The notes: generated by a model from the sequence alone, not told the origin. Shown: positions 1-11,811, counted from the stretch's first letter. The stretch is DNA of 64,000 nucleotides from Diphasiastrum complanatum (GCA_029204225.1 CM055106.1:5184858-5248857), one strand, 5' to 3'. Translations and numbers: made by a program.

Positions 1-5
1 CCGGA

Positions 6-363
6 TGTTACGAGCTCGTAACCAGTGCCGAACCCTAGAGAACACAGATAGGTCAGATACCACAGTCAGGGTCGTGTCCAGTGTACATGACCAACAGGGC
101 AAGACAGTGTGAGTAGTGTGCCCCAGCACGGTCCATAGCCATGGCGGGCCTAACACAGCCTAGGGACCCTGTCAGCAGGATAGGGCCCCCAGTTGGGTCC
201 CGACGTGCAGTCGGCCACGTCAGTGACACGTGGCCGACACTTGGCAGTTGCATGCTACCAGTCCTCACACTGGGCTAGGAGGGGCTTACTCTATATCAGG
301 GAGTAGGCAAGGTTGGGTGGATCAGTTAGTGTTTGCCCTACTGTGGTGTTAGGATCTATTACA
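6..363 (+). repeat. 5' LTR of element A
   Basis: 358 bp, starts TGTTACGAG and ends CTATTACA, preceded by target duplication CCGGA. It carries a perfect 11-bp inverted repeat at 210-238 and a CTATAT motif near 291. No difference from the copy at 5958-6315 was found on direct reading. Confidence 0.97.
210..238. promoter_or_regulatory. Palindrome with paired ABRE/G-box and DRE cores in LTR
   Basis: GTCGGCCACGT (210-220) and ACGTGGCCGAC (228-238) are perfect 11-bp inverted repeats around a 7-nt spacer. Each arm holds an ACGTGGC core (ABRE/G-box type, bound by plant bZIP factors) fused to a CCGAC core (DRE/CRT type, bound by AP2/DREB factors). The identical palindrome lies in the other LTR at 6162-6190. 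A role in stress-induced transcription is inferred from the motifs only. Confidence 0.55.
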
Positions 364-364
364 C

Positions 365-377
365 TGGTATCAGAGCC
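365..377 (+). other. Primer binding site (initiator-Met tRNA), element A
   Basis: TGGTATCAGAGCC lies one base after the 5' LTR. This is the usual match to the 3' end of plant initiator-Met tRNA, used to prime minus-strand DNA synthesis. The 378-1167 stretch after it is an untranslated leader without a supported gene. Confidence 0.93.
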
Positions 378-1167
378 ATCTCCATCCTAGGGAGTTCAGG
401 ACAGTAGTAGAGAAAGCTATCAGAAGATAGGAAGTGTTTCTCAGATTCTCAGAGAGGAATAGAGGAGGAGGATCGCTGTAGGAGCAGCCTTCAAACTTCT
501 GATTTCCACTGAGAAATCACAGTAGCAAGGAGTCAGATTCCAATTGTAGGTAACTCGCTGAAAAAACAGCTGTTTCTCACTGAGTTCAAAGGATTCTCTA
601 TAGTTTTCCCAGCGAAATTAGAGTAGGAAGAAGCCAGCACCTTCATCGCTGTACAGTTAGAGACCTACATCCGATTTCCAGGGAAAAAGCTACTGGTTCT
701 CAGCGAGTTGGAAGCCAAAAAGGAGGAGCAGGGCCAGCGTTGCCAGTGCTTCTGAAAATCTGGTTTTTCAACAAGTTTTTGAGCCCCAACGTCAGAGATT
801 TGGAGCAAGAGGATTCCTACCAGATCAGCGAGTAGGAGACTTCTGAAATTTCAGAATTCAGAAGGGTTTTTGGACTTCAGATTTGCCTTTTTGTGGACAA
901 GTTGGATTGCAATCAGACCAGCGAGCTACTATCCTCAAAAACCCGAGAAATTTAGCACCGTTTTGAAGCCTCAAACTGGCATTTTTCGGAACAGCAGGTC
1001 TGAAATCTTGGGGAAAAGAGCTGAAAGGGTTCCTCTTCATTCTTTCTTTGGAAGTATAGTCCTCAGAAACAGCTAAGTCATCTTTCCTTTTCCTTGTACA
1101 GTTGTAAATTAGTCTTTTAGACTTTTTTTCCTTCAGAAGTTAAGGTAGCTCTCTTTCAGTTCTGAAG

Positions 1168-4100
1168 ATGACCACTCCTCAGGGACCTGATCAACCCCCG
1201 GAGAGAGGCTTCGACGAACTTGAAACAGAAGCCTTGGCTTACAGAAAAGGGAAGGAACCCATGGAAGTAGAAGAACAGGAACAGTTCGCCGAAGAACCCG
1301 ACGAACTGGTTACCAAGGAGCAGTTCCTCCAATTGGTAACTGAAGTGGATGAACTGAAGCTGGCATTAGCCAATTTCAAGTCCAGTGTGGACGACTCGTT
1401 CGCTGAACTCAAAAACTTGATTTTGAGCTCTGCGAAAGGAAGCCTTTCCTCCACTTCTCAGTTATCCCCTTCTCCACTTCCATCAGTTTCGGGTGAGACT
1501 TTACGGTCTCACCCCAGTGTTTTTAAAGATTTAAAGCCTCCTACTTTTAATGGGGAAGAGAAGGATAGAAATACAGATATTCTACAAACCTTCCTCAGCA
1601 AATGGAAGAACATTCATGCTCTTAAACAGACCCCTGACCATTTGCAAGCAATTGAGGCCAGTCTTTCTTTAGGGCCTATGGCCTATAAGTGGTGGTTAAA
1701 TCTCCAGGAGACTGGGCAGACTCCCCGGTCATGGAAAGCTTTTGAAGAAGCTTTCCTAAGAGAATTTCTACCAGAGAATGAACTTGATAGAGCCTGGGAA
1801 GCCTGGGAAAGAACAGTAATGGACAAGTCCCTCATCCAATATATCTCGCAGTATCGAGAGGCAATTTTAAAGATTAAAAATATGGATGACTATCAAAAAA
1901 TCAGGGGATTTGTCCGTGGCCTCAAAGATGAATATAAAGTAGAGGTCCAGAGAAACTCGCCTACTACCCTTGAGCAAGCTCTCAGATATGCTCAAATCTA
2001 TGATGATTCAGTGGGTAGGAAGGGAGCGAGACAGCAACCACTTTCTGAGTAGCTTCCTCAGAAAGACTTTCAATTTAAAAAGAAATTTTTAAAAAGAAAG
2101 AAAGAAGATAAATTTAAAGGTGAAGCTCCTCAGAGACGCCCTTCACTCATACAGCTCTTAAAACCAGATGATTTTGAGAAAGCCAAACAAGAACGTTTGT
2201 GCTTTGTGTGTATGGGCAAGGGACACACAGTTAGACAGTGTCCCAAGGGGCCTTTCACTAAAAAAGATAAAAAACAAGTTCATCTTGTTCAGACTGTATG
2301 TTTCCCCAGTGACTCGGCAGCTTCCGAGATCAAAGTGTATCATGAAGATCATGAACACTGTTGCCAGCTGACCTCTGCAATGCTAGCGAGACCCTTCAGC
2401 TTTGGGCCGCATGACCTAGTACGTATGCATGGGAAAGTTGGTAACCAGTCAGTAAGAGTCATGGTTGATGATGGGGCAACCCATAATTTCATCAACCACA
2501 CCCCTGTTAAAAAGCTTAAACTACCAGAAGTACCTAGTCAGCATAGGTACATAGTTTCATTAGCTAAGGGTGAAGATAAAAAAATATGGGAAACTATGGT
2601 AAGTAAGTTAAATCTTGGTATTCAGGGGTACCAAGATCAAATAAACTTTCAGATAATGCACCTGGATCGAACAGACATTGTTCTCGGGAGAGATTGGCTC
2701 TACAGTTTAGGACCTTCCCTCCACAGAAACTATCAGGAGAACACCCTCAGCTTTCAGTATAAAGGCCGAGAGATCCAGTTGCATGGGGAGCATGATGTTC
2801 CCAACAGCCCTATGGTCTGCAGTTCAGAGCTCTGTCAGCTAATCGGAGACGAAGACCATCAGGTATTCTTATGTGACTTTCAGTTTATTCCTGAAGTTTC
2901 TATTTCCAGTTCTATTCAGCAGAAAATCAGTAAATTAGAAACTTTATTGTCTAAATTTAAAGATGTTTTTCCTGAAGATTTGCCACATGGTTTACCACCT
3001 AGCAGAGAGGTAGATCATGTAATAAACCTAGTACCAGGTACAACACCTGTTTCTAAACCTCCGTATTGGGTCAGCCGAACAGAGGATGAAGAAATAACTA
3101 GGCAGTTAACAGACTATCTTGGGAAAGGCCAAATTCAGACCAGTAGTTCACCATGGGCCTCACCAGTCCTATTGGTGAAAAAGAAGGAGGGGTCTATGCG
3201 TCTTTGCGTAGATTACAGAGCCCTCAATAAAGTCACAATTAAGAATAAATACCCTATGCCTCGGGCAGACGAGTTGTTTGATCAACTCGACGGGGCTAAG
3301 TTTTTCAGCAAAATAGTCCTCAGATCGGGATATCATCAAGTCCGTATAAAATCGGAAGATGTCTCGAAAACAGCTTTTAGGACTCGTCACGGTCATTATG
3401 AGTTTAAGGTGATGCCATTTGGGCTCACAAATGCTCCAGCTACCTTTATGACCTTGATGAACAGTGTCCTCAGACCATACTTGGGTAAATTTGTAGTCGT
3501 ATTTTTAGATGACATCCTCGTTTATAGCAAAACCAGGAAGGAGCATCTAAAACACCTCAGAAAGGTGTTTCGACTGCTCAGAAAGCATAAGCTTTATGCT
3601 AAACAATCCAAGTGTGAATTCTTCGTTGAAGAAATAGCATATTTGGGTCACATTATCTCTTCAGATGGGATTAAGATGGACCCAAATAAGGTTAAAGCCA
3701 TACTCAGTTGGCTGAGACCTCAGAATATTTTGGAACTTCAAATCTTTCTTGGTCTGGCGGGATATTACAGACGGTTTGTCAAGGAATATGCTCAGATAGC
3801 AGTCCCTATGACAAATCTCCTTAAGGGGAAGGGAAAGGAGTTCATTTGGGAGTCCGCACAATAGGAGAGCTTTGATGCTCTCAAAACAGCCTTAGCTACA
3901 GCACCAGTTTTAAAGGTCGTCGACCCCAATCAGCCATTTGTGGTCGAAACAGATGCTAGCGACTTTGCAGTAGGTGCTGTGCTAACTCAGGGTGGACGAT
4001 CAGTTGCGTTCGAGAGTAAAAAACTCGAGCCAGCACAGACTAGGTATAGTGCCTATGAAAAGGAACTCTTTTCTGTAGTCCATGCCCTTAAGACTTGGAG

Positions 4101-5946
4101 GCATTATTTGTATGGTGCCAACTTTGAGGTCCTGACAGACCATGAGAGTCTCAGATACCTTTGCAATCAACCTGAGCTTAGAGGTCGAAAAGCTCGTTGG
4201 GCAGAGTTGATGCAAGAGTTTGACATGTCTATCAGATATAGGCGTGGAAAATTCAATACAGTAGCAGATGCCCTTAGCAGAATGCCTATGATAAACGAGC
4301 TGAGTTTTACTCAGATTCATAATGAGTTACTCGAGTCCTTGAGAGGGAAATGCCAGCATGATGCATTCTTCTCTATTATCTGGAACTCAGTCCAGAACAG
4401 ACAGTTACAGACTCCAGAACCAGTTCCCGGGGCTGGTGCCAGTTCATCCAAGAATACGGCAGCTTCTGTTGAGGATGATGATGAGTCCGAGTATACGTCA
4501 TCAGATGACATTGAGGATTCTGAGCCTGTATTACCCAAGCAAACCCCAGTGGTTGAGGGTCAGTTGACTCAAGGATTCAAATAGAAACAGTATTCCATTC
4601 AGGATGAGTACTTGCTCTATAGAGATAGAGTATGTGTCCCCAATTCAGAGGATTATAGGCAGCAGGTCCTATATGAATGTCATGACAATCCTAGCGCGGG
4701 ACACCCAGGCATACAGAAGACCTATGAGCTTCTTCGTAGGCAATTTTTCTGGCCCAGTATGAAAAAGGACGTCCACCAGTATGTAACCAGTTGCCAGAAA
4801 TGTCAAGTAAATAAAGCAGAGCGTTTAAAGGCAGGAGGGTTGTTGCATCCCTTAGAAATACCAGCTGGTAAATGGGAGAGTGTCTCCATGGATTTTATAG
4901 TAGGCCTGCCTAAAACCCAAAAGGGTAATGACGCTATATGGGTCACAGTTGACCGTCTGACCAAAATGGCTCATTTTATTCCGACCAAAACAACCGTTAG
5001 AGTTCCAGAGTTAGCGAGGTTGTTTGTAGACGGGCTATTTAAATTGTACGGTCTACCTTCCGGCATAGTCAGCGACCGGGACAGTAAGTTTACTGGAAAT
5101 TTTTGGAAGGCAGTATTCCATCATCTCCATACTAAACTTAATATGAGTACCACCGACCATCCACAGACGGACGGTCAAACAGAAAGGGTAAATCAAGTGC
5201 TGGAGGATATGCTTCGTGCATACGTCAGCAAGAAGCAGACTAATTGGGAGGAGTATCTCTCGATATTAGAGTTTGCTTACAACAGTACCAAACATTCAGC
5301 TACGGGATACAACCCATTTATGCTGATGTACGGTTTTCAGCCACGCTCACCCACAGCTGTAGGGTTTAAACAAGAAAAAGTTGAAGCAGCCAGAAACTTT
5401 TTAGAAGACCTAAACCAGATGATAGAACATGCTAAGCGTAGCATTAGACAATCCCAGGATCGAGCCAGGCATTATGTAGATCCACACAGACGGGATGTGC
5501 AGTTCTCCACTGGTGAGAAAGTCTACTTGAGAGTCCCAGTTGACTCTAAAACCCTCAAATCAGGAGTGTGTGCTAAGTTGTCTCCAAGGTATTGTGGTCC
5601 CTTTACCATCAGTAGGAGACTAGGCGAGGTCACCTATGAACTAGAACTCCCACACAGCAGTAAGGTTTTTCCAGTCTTTCATGTAAGTCAGTTACGAAAA
5701 GCCTTAACCAGATCAGATAATCTGGTAGGGGACAGTGTTCTAGTTCTCCCATTGGATCCTCAACAACCTCCACATGAACCAGAGGAGATTCTTGATAGTA
5801 GAGAGACGCAGACTCGTCATACTCTATACCGAGGATATCTGGTTAAGTGGAATGATCAGCCTGTTGAGAATGCCACTTGGGAAAGAGGCAGCGTCCTTCG
5901 CAAGATTTTTCCAGACTTTGTCTTAGAGGACCAAGACGGTTCTTAA
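1168..5946 (+). pseudogene. gag-pol polyprotein with chromodomain, three TAG interruptions
   Basis: All pieces share one reading frame from ATG 1168 to TAA 5944-5946, interrupted by TAG at 2050-2052, 3862-3864 and 4582-4584. In order: gag capsid-like region (about 1540-2020), CX2CX4HX4C knuckle ([14 protein letters not shown], 2200-2241), aspartic protease (VDDGATHNF near 2464; the usual DS/TG is DDG), RT (about 3010-3560; FLDD box present), RNase H (about 3937-4290), integrase HHCC (about 4680-4810) and DDE core (about 4890-5290), and a chromodomain (about 5780-5930). The RT motif A Asp is Val (GTC 3316-3318), whereas two other gypsy RTs in this window keep Asp. Each TAG sits where Gln (CAG) is plausible. 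Not expected to be active. Confidence 0.95.
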
Positions 5947-5957
5947 GGGGGAGGGAG
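5944..5957 (+). other. Polypurine tract, element A
   Basis: The purine run AAGGGGGAGGGAG follows the polyprotein stop and ends exactly at the 3' LTR, where the plus-strand primer of an LTR retrotransposon belongs. The TAA stop overlaps its first bases. Confidence 0.9.
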
Positions 5958-6315
5958 TGTTACGAGCTCGTAACCAGTGCCGAACCCTAGAGAACACAGA
6001 TAGGTCAGATACCACAGTCAGGGTCGTGTCCAGTGTACATGACCAACAGGGCAAGACAGTGTGAGTAGTGTGCCCCAGCACGGTCCATAGCCATGGCGGG
6101 CCTAACACAGCCTAGGGACCCTGTCAGCAGGATAGGGCCCCCAGTTGGGTCCCGACGTGCAGTCGGCCACGTCAGTGACACGTGGCCGACACTTGGCAGT
6201 TGCATGCTACCAGTCCTCACACTGGGCTAGGAGGGGCTTACTCTATATCAGGGAGTAGGCAAGGTTGGGTGGATCAGTTAGTGTTTGCCCTACTGTGGTG
6301 TTAGGATCTATTACA
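5958..6315 (+). repeat. 3' LTR of element A
   Basis: 358 bp, TG...CA, followed by the second CCGGA target duplication (6316-6320). It appears identical to the 5' LTR including the palindrome (6162-6190). Confidence 0.97.
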
Positions 6316-6420
6316 CCGGACCATCACAGTACTCTGTCTTATATGCTGTGATCGGTTTCCCCCCGGATGAACTTCAATAGCCTACTAATCACTTATGCAA
6401 AACTGTTTCATTCACTGTAG

Positions 6421-7060
6421 GCCGTCCGTCCGTTCCTCGTCCTGTCTACTCCTACAGGTTCCTGGCGAGGTCGTCGGTTGGCCGAAACGGACGACACCTG
6501 AAACGAAGCCAGTTTGGAGAAACTAGGCCGTCGGACAGAGACCGGCAAAACTGGTCCATTTCACGTGACCTAATTGTGATTCTGTCTCGTCGAACGACCA
6601 TTTTGACCGAACGACACCCGAATCGAGCCAGGCTCGGTCCCTTGAGATCGTATCGGGATCACGAATCGTTGGACTGTATTCCCGGACCATTCCGTCAATT
6701 CCGAATGTATTCAGGTCCCATCCCAGCAAAGTGTCCCCGAAGCCCTGTTTTGACCCTGAACTTCGGAAGGACGTACTGGGCCTGCCGTCCGTCCGGTCCT
6801 CGTCCCGTCTGCTCCCACAGGTTCCTATCGAGGTTGTCCGCTGGCCGAAACGGACGACACCTGAAATGGATCCCGTTTGGAGAAACGGGCCCGTCGGACG
6901 GATAGCTGCAAAACTATTCCATTTCGACTGACCTAATTGCGTTTCTATCCCGTCAAACAACCATTTTGATCGGACGATGCCCGAATCGAGCCACGCTTGG
7001 TCCCTTGGGTACGTACCCGCTCCATGAACCAGTGGACTGTATTCCTGGACCATTAATACG
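6421..7060. repeat. Two-unit tandem repeat, period about 363 bp
   Basis: The segment starting GCCGTCCGTCC at 6421 recurs at 6784. Both units continue through GGCCGAAACGGACGACACCTGAAA-type sequence and end near a GGACTGTATTCC block (about 6671 and 7025). Similarity is high but clearly imperfect. The minus-strand ORF across it (6523-7053) contains the same duplication as two similar peptide blocks, so it is probably a by-product of the repeat and not a gene. Confidence 0.85.
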
Positions 7061-7838
7061 TTCTACGCAGGTTTAAGTGTATGCTACACAAGTGCAGCTT
7101 TGATGTTGAATCTGCACATACCTGTGGTGCAATGCCTACGACACAATGAGGACGTGGGTGGGGTTGATGATGTTTATGGATGTGGTTATGATGATTATGG
7201 TTGTGGCTTGTTTTGATGGTTATGGCTGTGGGGTTGTGGGTTTAGGATGATTTGTTAGGGTTTAGGGGGTGTTATATAACCTGTGCCATTTGTTGGGGTG
7301 TCGGGTTTAGCACGTTATGTTAAATGGTTGAACATGATGCATATGTTATGAATGACATGCAGATGTGCTGGTCTTTGTCTTTGTCTCTCTCTCTCTCATC
7401 TTGCACGAAGCAAACCATTTCTGACAACCATTCAAATTGCTAACCATTTGTAAGCAACCACAATAAATTAGCCATGACACCAATAGACTGTAGAAAAATA
7501 TATACATCTCATCTGATGCCACTGTACATGATGCTAAAATGTGTATCAGTATCTACAAGGCCGTGCTAAAAAAATCATCCCTCTACGTGCCAGATGCATC
7601 TGCAGGGGTGTTAAATACAAAGTCTGGCTGGGAGTCTGGACACATCTGGGACTCCTCTAAGTCTGGGCCAACGCCTGCCAAGAGACGACTAGAAAAATCA
7701 TCAATGCGTCCCCTCTTGGCTGGCCTGCCTCTGGGTTTGCCGGAAGGAACCCTCTGTGGTACACTCCTGCGTGGGGGCCTCCCTCTGCCACGGGGGGGGG
7801 GGTCTCTGGGGAGAACTGCCTGCCTGTGATGCTCTGAG
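7061..7838. other. Stretch without a supported gene
   Basis: 7140-7270 is rich in TGG/ATG triplets and ends in degenerate TTTAGGG-like units (about 7226-7270), too few to call a telomeric array. A short CT run is at 7383-7397. The rest looks like 3' flank of the hAT relic. I see no gene here. Confidence 0.5.
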
Positions 7839-10356
7839 TCATCTATGCGCTATCTGTCTCTGGGCAGCAGCCTCTGTCTCCCTCGCAAACTCTGACCAGC
7901 CATCATCGGAAAGGGGGCGTGATGCGGGAGTACTGGGTGGGGCACGTGGACCATCCCCTGCAAGGTCGACCATCTCGTCTGAATCATATGTGGGCTCATC
8001 ATCAGAGGAGGGCAATGGAATGTCAGCAGGGAGGGGGGTGGTCTCATCGGCATCGACATCATCCTCGGGATCACTTTGCAGAGCACGCCGAGCGGCATCG
8101 TCTGGATCAACCTCTGGCTTTGGCTCATGATCTGCCGCTGCAACTAGGCACCCATCGGGATTGACCTACACAAGTCAATCATTTGTGAGAATAGCCAAAG
8201 CAACCGTGAGGGCATTAAACTGAATGTCTCAAACCAATACGAAAGCAAAACGACAGAGCAACGAAATATACCTGCAGCAGTAGGGTGCGTGCGCCTCCTG
8301 CCCTCATGCTCTCCGTGATGCGTCGAACCACTCTGGTGTTGGTGTTGCAATACACCAAGTCATTGCACCGCTCCGTCGTCAGATGGTTCCGCCTGTTCGT
8401 GTGAACAAGGCTGAACGCTGACCAGTTCTACTCGCACACACAGCACACACAGGCAGAATAGTCCTGCATTAACTAGCAACAACTCGAGTGAGTACCGACC
8501 TTGTAGAGAAAATGCGAAAACTGGTTGGATGAATGAGATCAGACAACATACCTGTGAAAGGACTCGGAGCGCGAGCGTCCTCAGGTCTGGCTGTCCGGTG
8601 CCGTAGCTCTCCCACCATGATACATGCAAGAGCTTGTTCTCTCGGACACGTGCAAGGTCCTCGCCGAACAGCCCCAGAGAGTGCCTGCAGTTGAGCAACG
8701 ATATGTTTGAGTACACTTGAGCCCGCGCAGGGAAATTGAACGAACGACAGCGTACGATAGATCAAGAGTTTACCTGTAACCGAGCCTCTGCACCTCGAGC
8801 CTGCTGCGGAACCCAGTGTCGCTGCTAAGGAGGTGGATGTATGCGAACCAGTTCGCACGCAGCTCTGCATCGTCGTACTGCCTCTCGCTCTAAAACAGTG
8901 GATGCAGTATGTGGGCCACACTGTGAATGGGCCAATGAAACTTATCCCATCGCCGCTGCCACAAGCGCCTGGTAGGCTCCAACCTGTGGACCAAACCACG
9001 TGTAGGCAACAGTTACATACCATCGTGTTGAGGCAGCAAGACGAAAGAGAGTGCGAAATGGAAGTAAGGATGGTGAGATGAAAAAAAGTTATACCTGGCA
9101 GGGTCCAGCTCAAAACGTTGGAGAGACTCGCCTATGCGGTCCATGAACTTGTAAATGAGGCCCATCGTGCACCTCTCGCGAGGGCATGACGTCCATCAGC
9201 TGCTGCATATCCACCCAGAAAGGCTCCATGAAGAGGATCTCGTGGAAGGCCAAGCCCTTTGGGGTCGTGGACAGGTCCATGGCGGTGAACTCTGCCGAAG
9301 TGGCCATGTGCTGCAATTCACCCTTGAGCTTGTGTAGCCGCTCAAGCATGATGAACTGAGCGGGCTTCTTCAAGTCGAGCCTGCATTGACAAACGGAATG
9401 AGAGGCACACATGAAACGAGCAAAAAAAAAGGAGCATCTTGAACGAGCCAAAAAATAACTAGCAGCTTACCTGCTGAATGTGCGGAAAAGGGCCGTCATG
9501 CGGCGCTTGCGTGTGACGAAGTCCACAACCGCAAGTACCCTTGTGAGAATGTCACAAACCCAAGGCAGGCGCCCGATGGAATGCAGGAGGAGGTCCAGTG
9601 AGTGTGCGGCGCATGGAGTCCAGACAATGGAGGGGTAGTCTGCGATAAGAAGCTCCCCCATACCGCGGCAGTTGGACGCATTGTCCGTCACAACCTTTGC
9701 GATACGTTCACACGATCAGTTCACAGCTCGGAAACACATTGCAATCAATCGAAAACTACGCAGAACTATTGTATCAACATCAAGCAGCAAATGAGTAAGT
9801 AACTAATGAAAGAATATTATACCTGGACAACACGCTGTGGCCCGACCTCCTCTATCGCCGCGCGAATGATGCCGTAAATGTACTCGGCCGAATGCAGTCT
9901 CCCTGCCTCGGAGGCGTCGATGCTACGCAAGAACATGGAACCGTAACAACTGGAAACAATCACGTTGATGAGTGGACGTCTGCGACGATCAGTCCACCCA
10001 TCAGCCATGATGGAACAACCGTATCTATCCCAAGCCTCGTGCAGTGCGGCTAGTCTCTCTCTGACTGATGCAACCCGATCTTGGAGCAAAGGGCCTCGTA
10101 GTGCGTCGGCTGTGGGTGGTGTGTAGTCGGGCCCGCAGACTGCAACTTTCGAGATAGCCTCTCGAAAGATGCGGGATGATGCCATGATAAAGGGGAGGTT
10201 CAGGTCATAGAACATCTGTGCTATGGTCTGGTGGCCTCTCTGTGCTGCCCCTCTCTGAAAGATCCCGGCATGGGCATCTGTCTGGTGCCTCGGGATGTGG
10301 ATGGCTGGGAGGATGCGGATGGACGATGCGGATCTGAGAACTAGAGCAAATAACAA
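7839..10356 (-). pseudogene. hAT-superfamily transposase relic, seven exons
   Basis: Minus-strand exons with GT/AG boundaries and continuous phase: 10356-9823, 9694-9471, 9380-9095, 8983-8774, 8684-8552, 8463-8272, 8165-7839 (TGA stop). Exon 1 carries a DUF659-type core (ADGWTDRRRRPLINV), exon 2 the TDNASNC and WTPCAAHSLDLLL block, exon 3 the LERLHKLKGEL region, exon 4 RRWDKFHWPIH, and exons 5-6 a C-terminal dimerisation-like region (NWSAFSLVHT, RCNDLVY). Exon 7 is an acidic D/E/P-rich tail. Defects: a 1-nt frameshift in exon 3 (about 9170-9185), TAG in exon 4 after HPLF, TAG in exon 6 before NWSAF. No BED finger is seen; the 5' end stops near 10360 where other repeat sequence begins. Terminal inverted repeats were not found. 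Confidence 0.85.
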
Positions 10357-10556
10357 CCAAATAGCTACTGACTTTTATCTGTTTGTGCCCTATCTACTGC
10401 ACTTCTGGGAGGCAAAACGCTGGTTTGTTGACCATTGCTCCCCTAAAAAAATTTCCACCATAAGCTATTTTTCTTTTTTTTTAAGAAATTTTTTTGCACG
10501 TTTCGCGGTTCGCAAATCGCAGACCCAACAAATCGTGATTCGTTGCAACTATGGTT

Positions 10557-11394
10557 TGTCTATTGAATGGAATGAAGAACTGAATCAGTGTTTTGGGAAG
10601 CTCAAAAAAATGGTAGTTCCAGCTCTTGTTTTACAGGCCGTGGATCTAGATTTACCTTACATCGTTAGAAGCGATGCAAGTGATTTGGCGATAGGAGCAG
10701 TTCTTTTACAAAATGCTAGACCGATAGCATTTGAGAGCAAGACTTCTGGACCTTAGTTGCGTTATACAACTCAGGAAAAGGAGTTATTTGCTGTGATACA
10801 TGCACTTAAAACCTGGAGGCATTACCTTTATGGTAATCTAGTGTATATAGATCACCAACCTTTGGAATACTTTTGCAATTAACAGGATCTGAGTGGTTGT
10901 AAAGCTCGGTGGGCTGAGCTTATGCAAGAATTTGATCATGAGATCCGATACGTCAAAGGCAGCTCTAACCAGATTGCAAAGACGTCGGATCGTTGAATTA
11001 AATGAACTTCCATTCATGCAGATTTCTACAAATATGTATCTTTGATTGAGAGGAAAATGTAAAACTGATTCTCATTTTGGTCGGATATGGAAAATAGTGG
11101 AGACTGGAATGAATGAGAATGGAAAAGAGATTAATTCATAGGAATCTCAGATTTTCAAAAAAGATAAGAAGATTGTGGAATAGTTCATTATTTGAGGTGG
11201 GTTACTATTTTGGAATGGAAAAGTTTGTGTATCAAGGGATGATAGCATTCTTTTTATGAATGTCATGACATGCCCTGTGCAGGTCATCTAGGTATAGAAA
11301 GGTTAAAGTGTAAGCCCGGTCTAGCCAAAGTGGAATGCTTAAAGGGTTGTTACATCCCTTAGATATCTCTCAGAAACGATGGAAAAGCATAGCC
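10557..11394 (+). pseudogene. Ty3/gypsy RNase H-integrase fragment
   Basis: Broken plus-strand pol sequence: RT/RNase H junction (YIVRSDASDLAIGAVLLQ, about 10650), TQEKELFAVIHALKTWRHYL (about 10770), DHQPLEYFC, RWAELMQEFDHEIRYVKG, then an integrase zinc-binding remnant (about 11262-11300) and the LKGLLHPLDI...RWKSI region (about 11338-11390). It has several stops (TAG after SKTSGP at 10754-10756 and others) and internal gaps. It resembles element A pol in order and motifs. It is cut at about 11394 by the next element. 10357-10556 shows no gene. Confidence 0.85.
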
Positions 11395-11811
11395 GACTTG
11401 ATCATAAAAGCAACCCAAGACAAGATTCCTATTGTTATTAGACAATAGTCATACACATGAGAGAGAACAACAATGATGAAGAGATGTACTCCAACTATGT
11501 TTTATCACAAATGAGCTAGGGCGCTAGCCTACAGATATATTTTCTCTAATCTATCTGTAAGCTAAAAAGCATAAAGCAAATAGCAAAAGACAAAAAGCTA
11601 ATTGCTACAATTGCTACCTATATTGGGTAAACACCCAAGATGTATTTCTAAGTGGTAAAACCAAATCCTATTTTAGTAGTAGTACGCCCACCTACATGCA
11701 TGACTAAAAAATGAATTTATTATAAATAGTAATGGCTTCTATAATAGCACGCAGGCATGGCCCAATAATCCTAAATTACAACATTAGGGGTACTAATGTA
11801 AACATTAACTA
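11395..11811 (-). repeat. 3' LTR of element G
   Basis: It shares 11395-11646 with 17301-17546. A purine tract on the minus strand (11812-11822) borders it on the internal side. The terminal bases next to the gypsy fragment are missing. Confidence 0.65.

Larger units (their letters stand above)
6..6315 (+). mobile_element. Complete Ty3/gypsy chromovirus (element A), defective
   Basis: The element is bounded by two 358-bp LTRs (6-363 and 5958-6315) that look identical base for base, begin TG and end CA, and are flanked by the 5-bp target duplication CCGGA (1-5 and 6316-6320). Directly after the left LTR is a primer site matching the 3' end of initiator-Met tRNA, and directly before the right LTR a polypurine tract. 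The interior encodes, in one frame, gag, zinc knuckle, protease, RT, RNase H, integrase and a C-terminal chromodomain, the order of Ty3/gypsy chromoviruses. The frame is broken by three TAG codons and the first catalytic Asp of RT is Val. Identical LTRs mean a very young insertion. Confidence 0.97.

Noticed and set aside
2050-2052. Programmed TAG readthrough between gag and pol.
   Set aside because: The stop lies between capsid and zinc knuckle, its 3' context (CTT CCT) is not a known plant readthrough signal, and two further TAGs interrupt pol.
2050-4584. TAG reassigned to glutamine (as in some green algae and ciliates), explaining three in-frame TAGs in element A.
   Set aside because: VPS26C in the same window encodes its roughly a dozen glutamines only with CAA/CAG and has no in-frame TAA/TAG; element A itself ends in TAA directly before the purine tract. 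RT is also dead by an unrelated transversion.
6523-7053. Minus-strand 176-codon ORF as a gene.
   Set aside because: It coincides with the 363-bp tandem repeat and has no domain or codon signal; likely a by-product.
7226-7270. Interstitial plant telomere repeat (TTTAGGG).
   Set aside because: Only about two degenerate units; not an array.
7756-8143. ORFs on both strands at 7756-8143.
   Set aside because: They are shadows of the acidic C-terminal exon of the hAT relic, which is in another minus frame.
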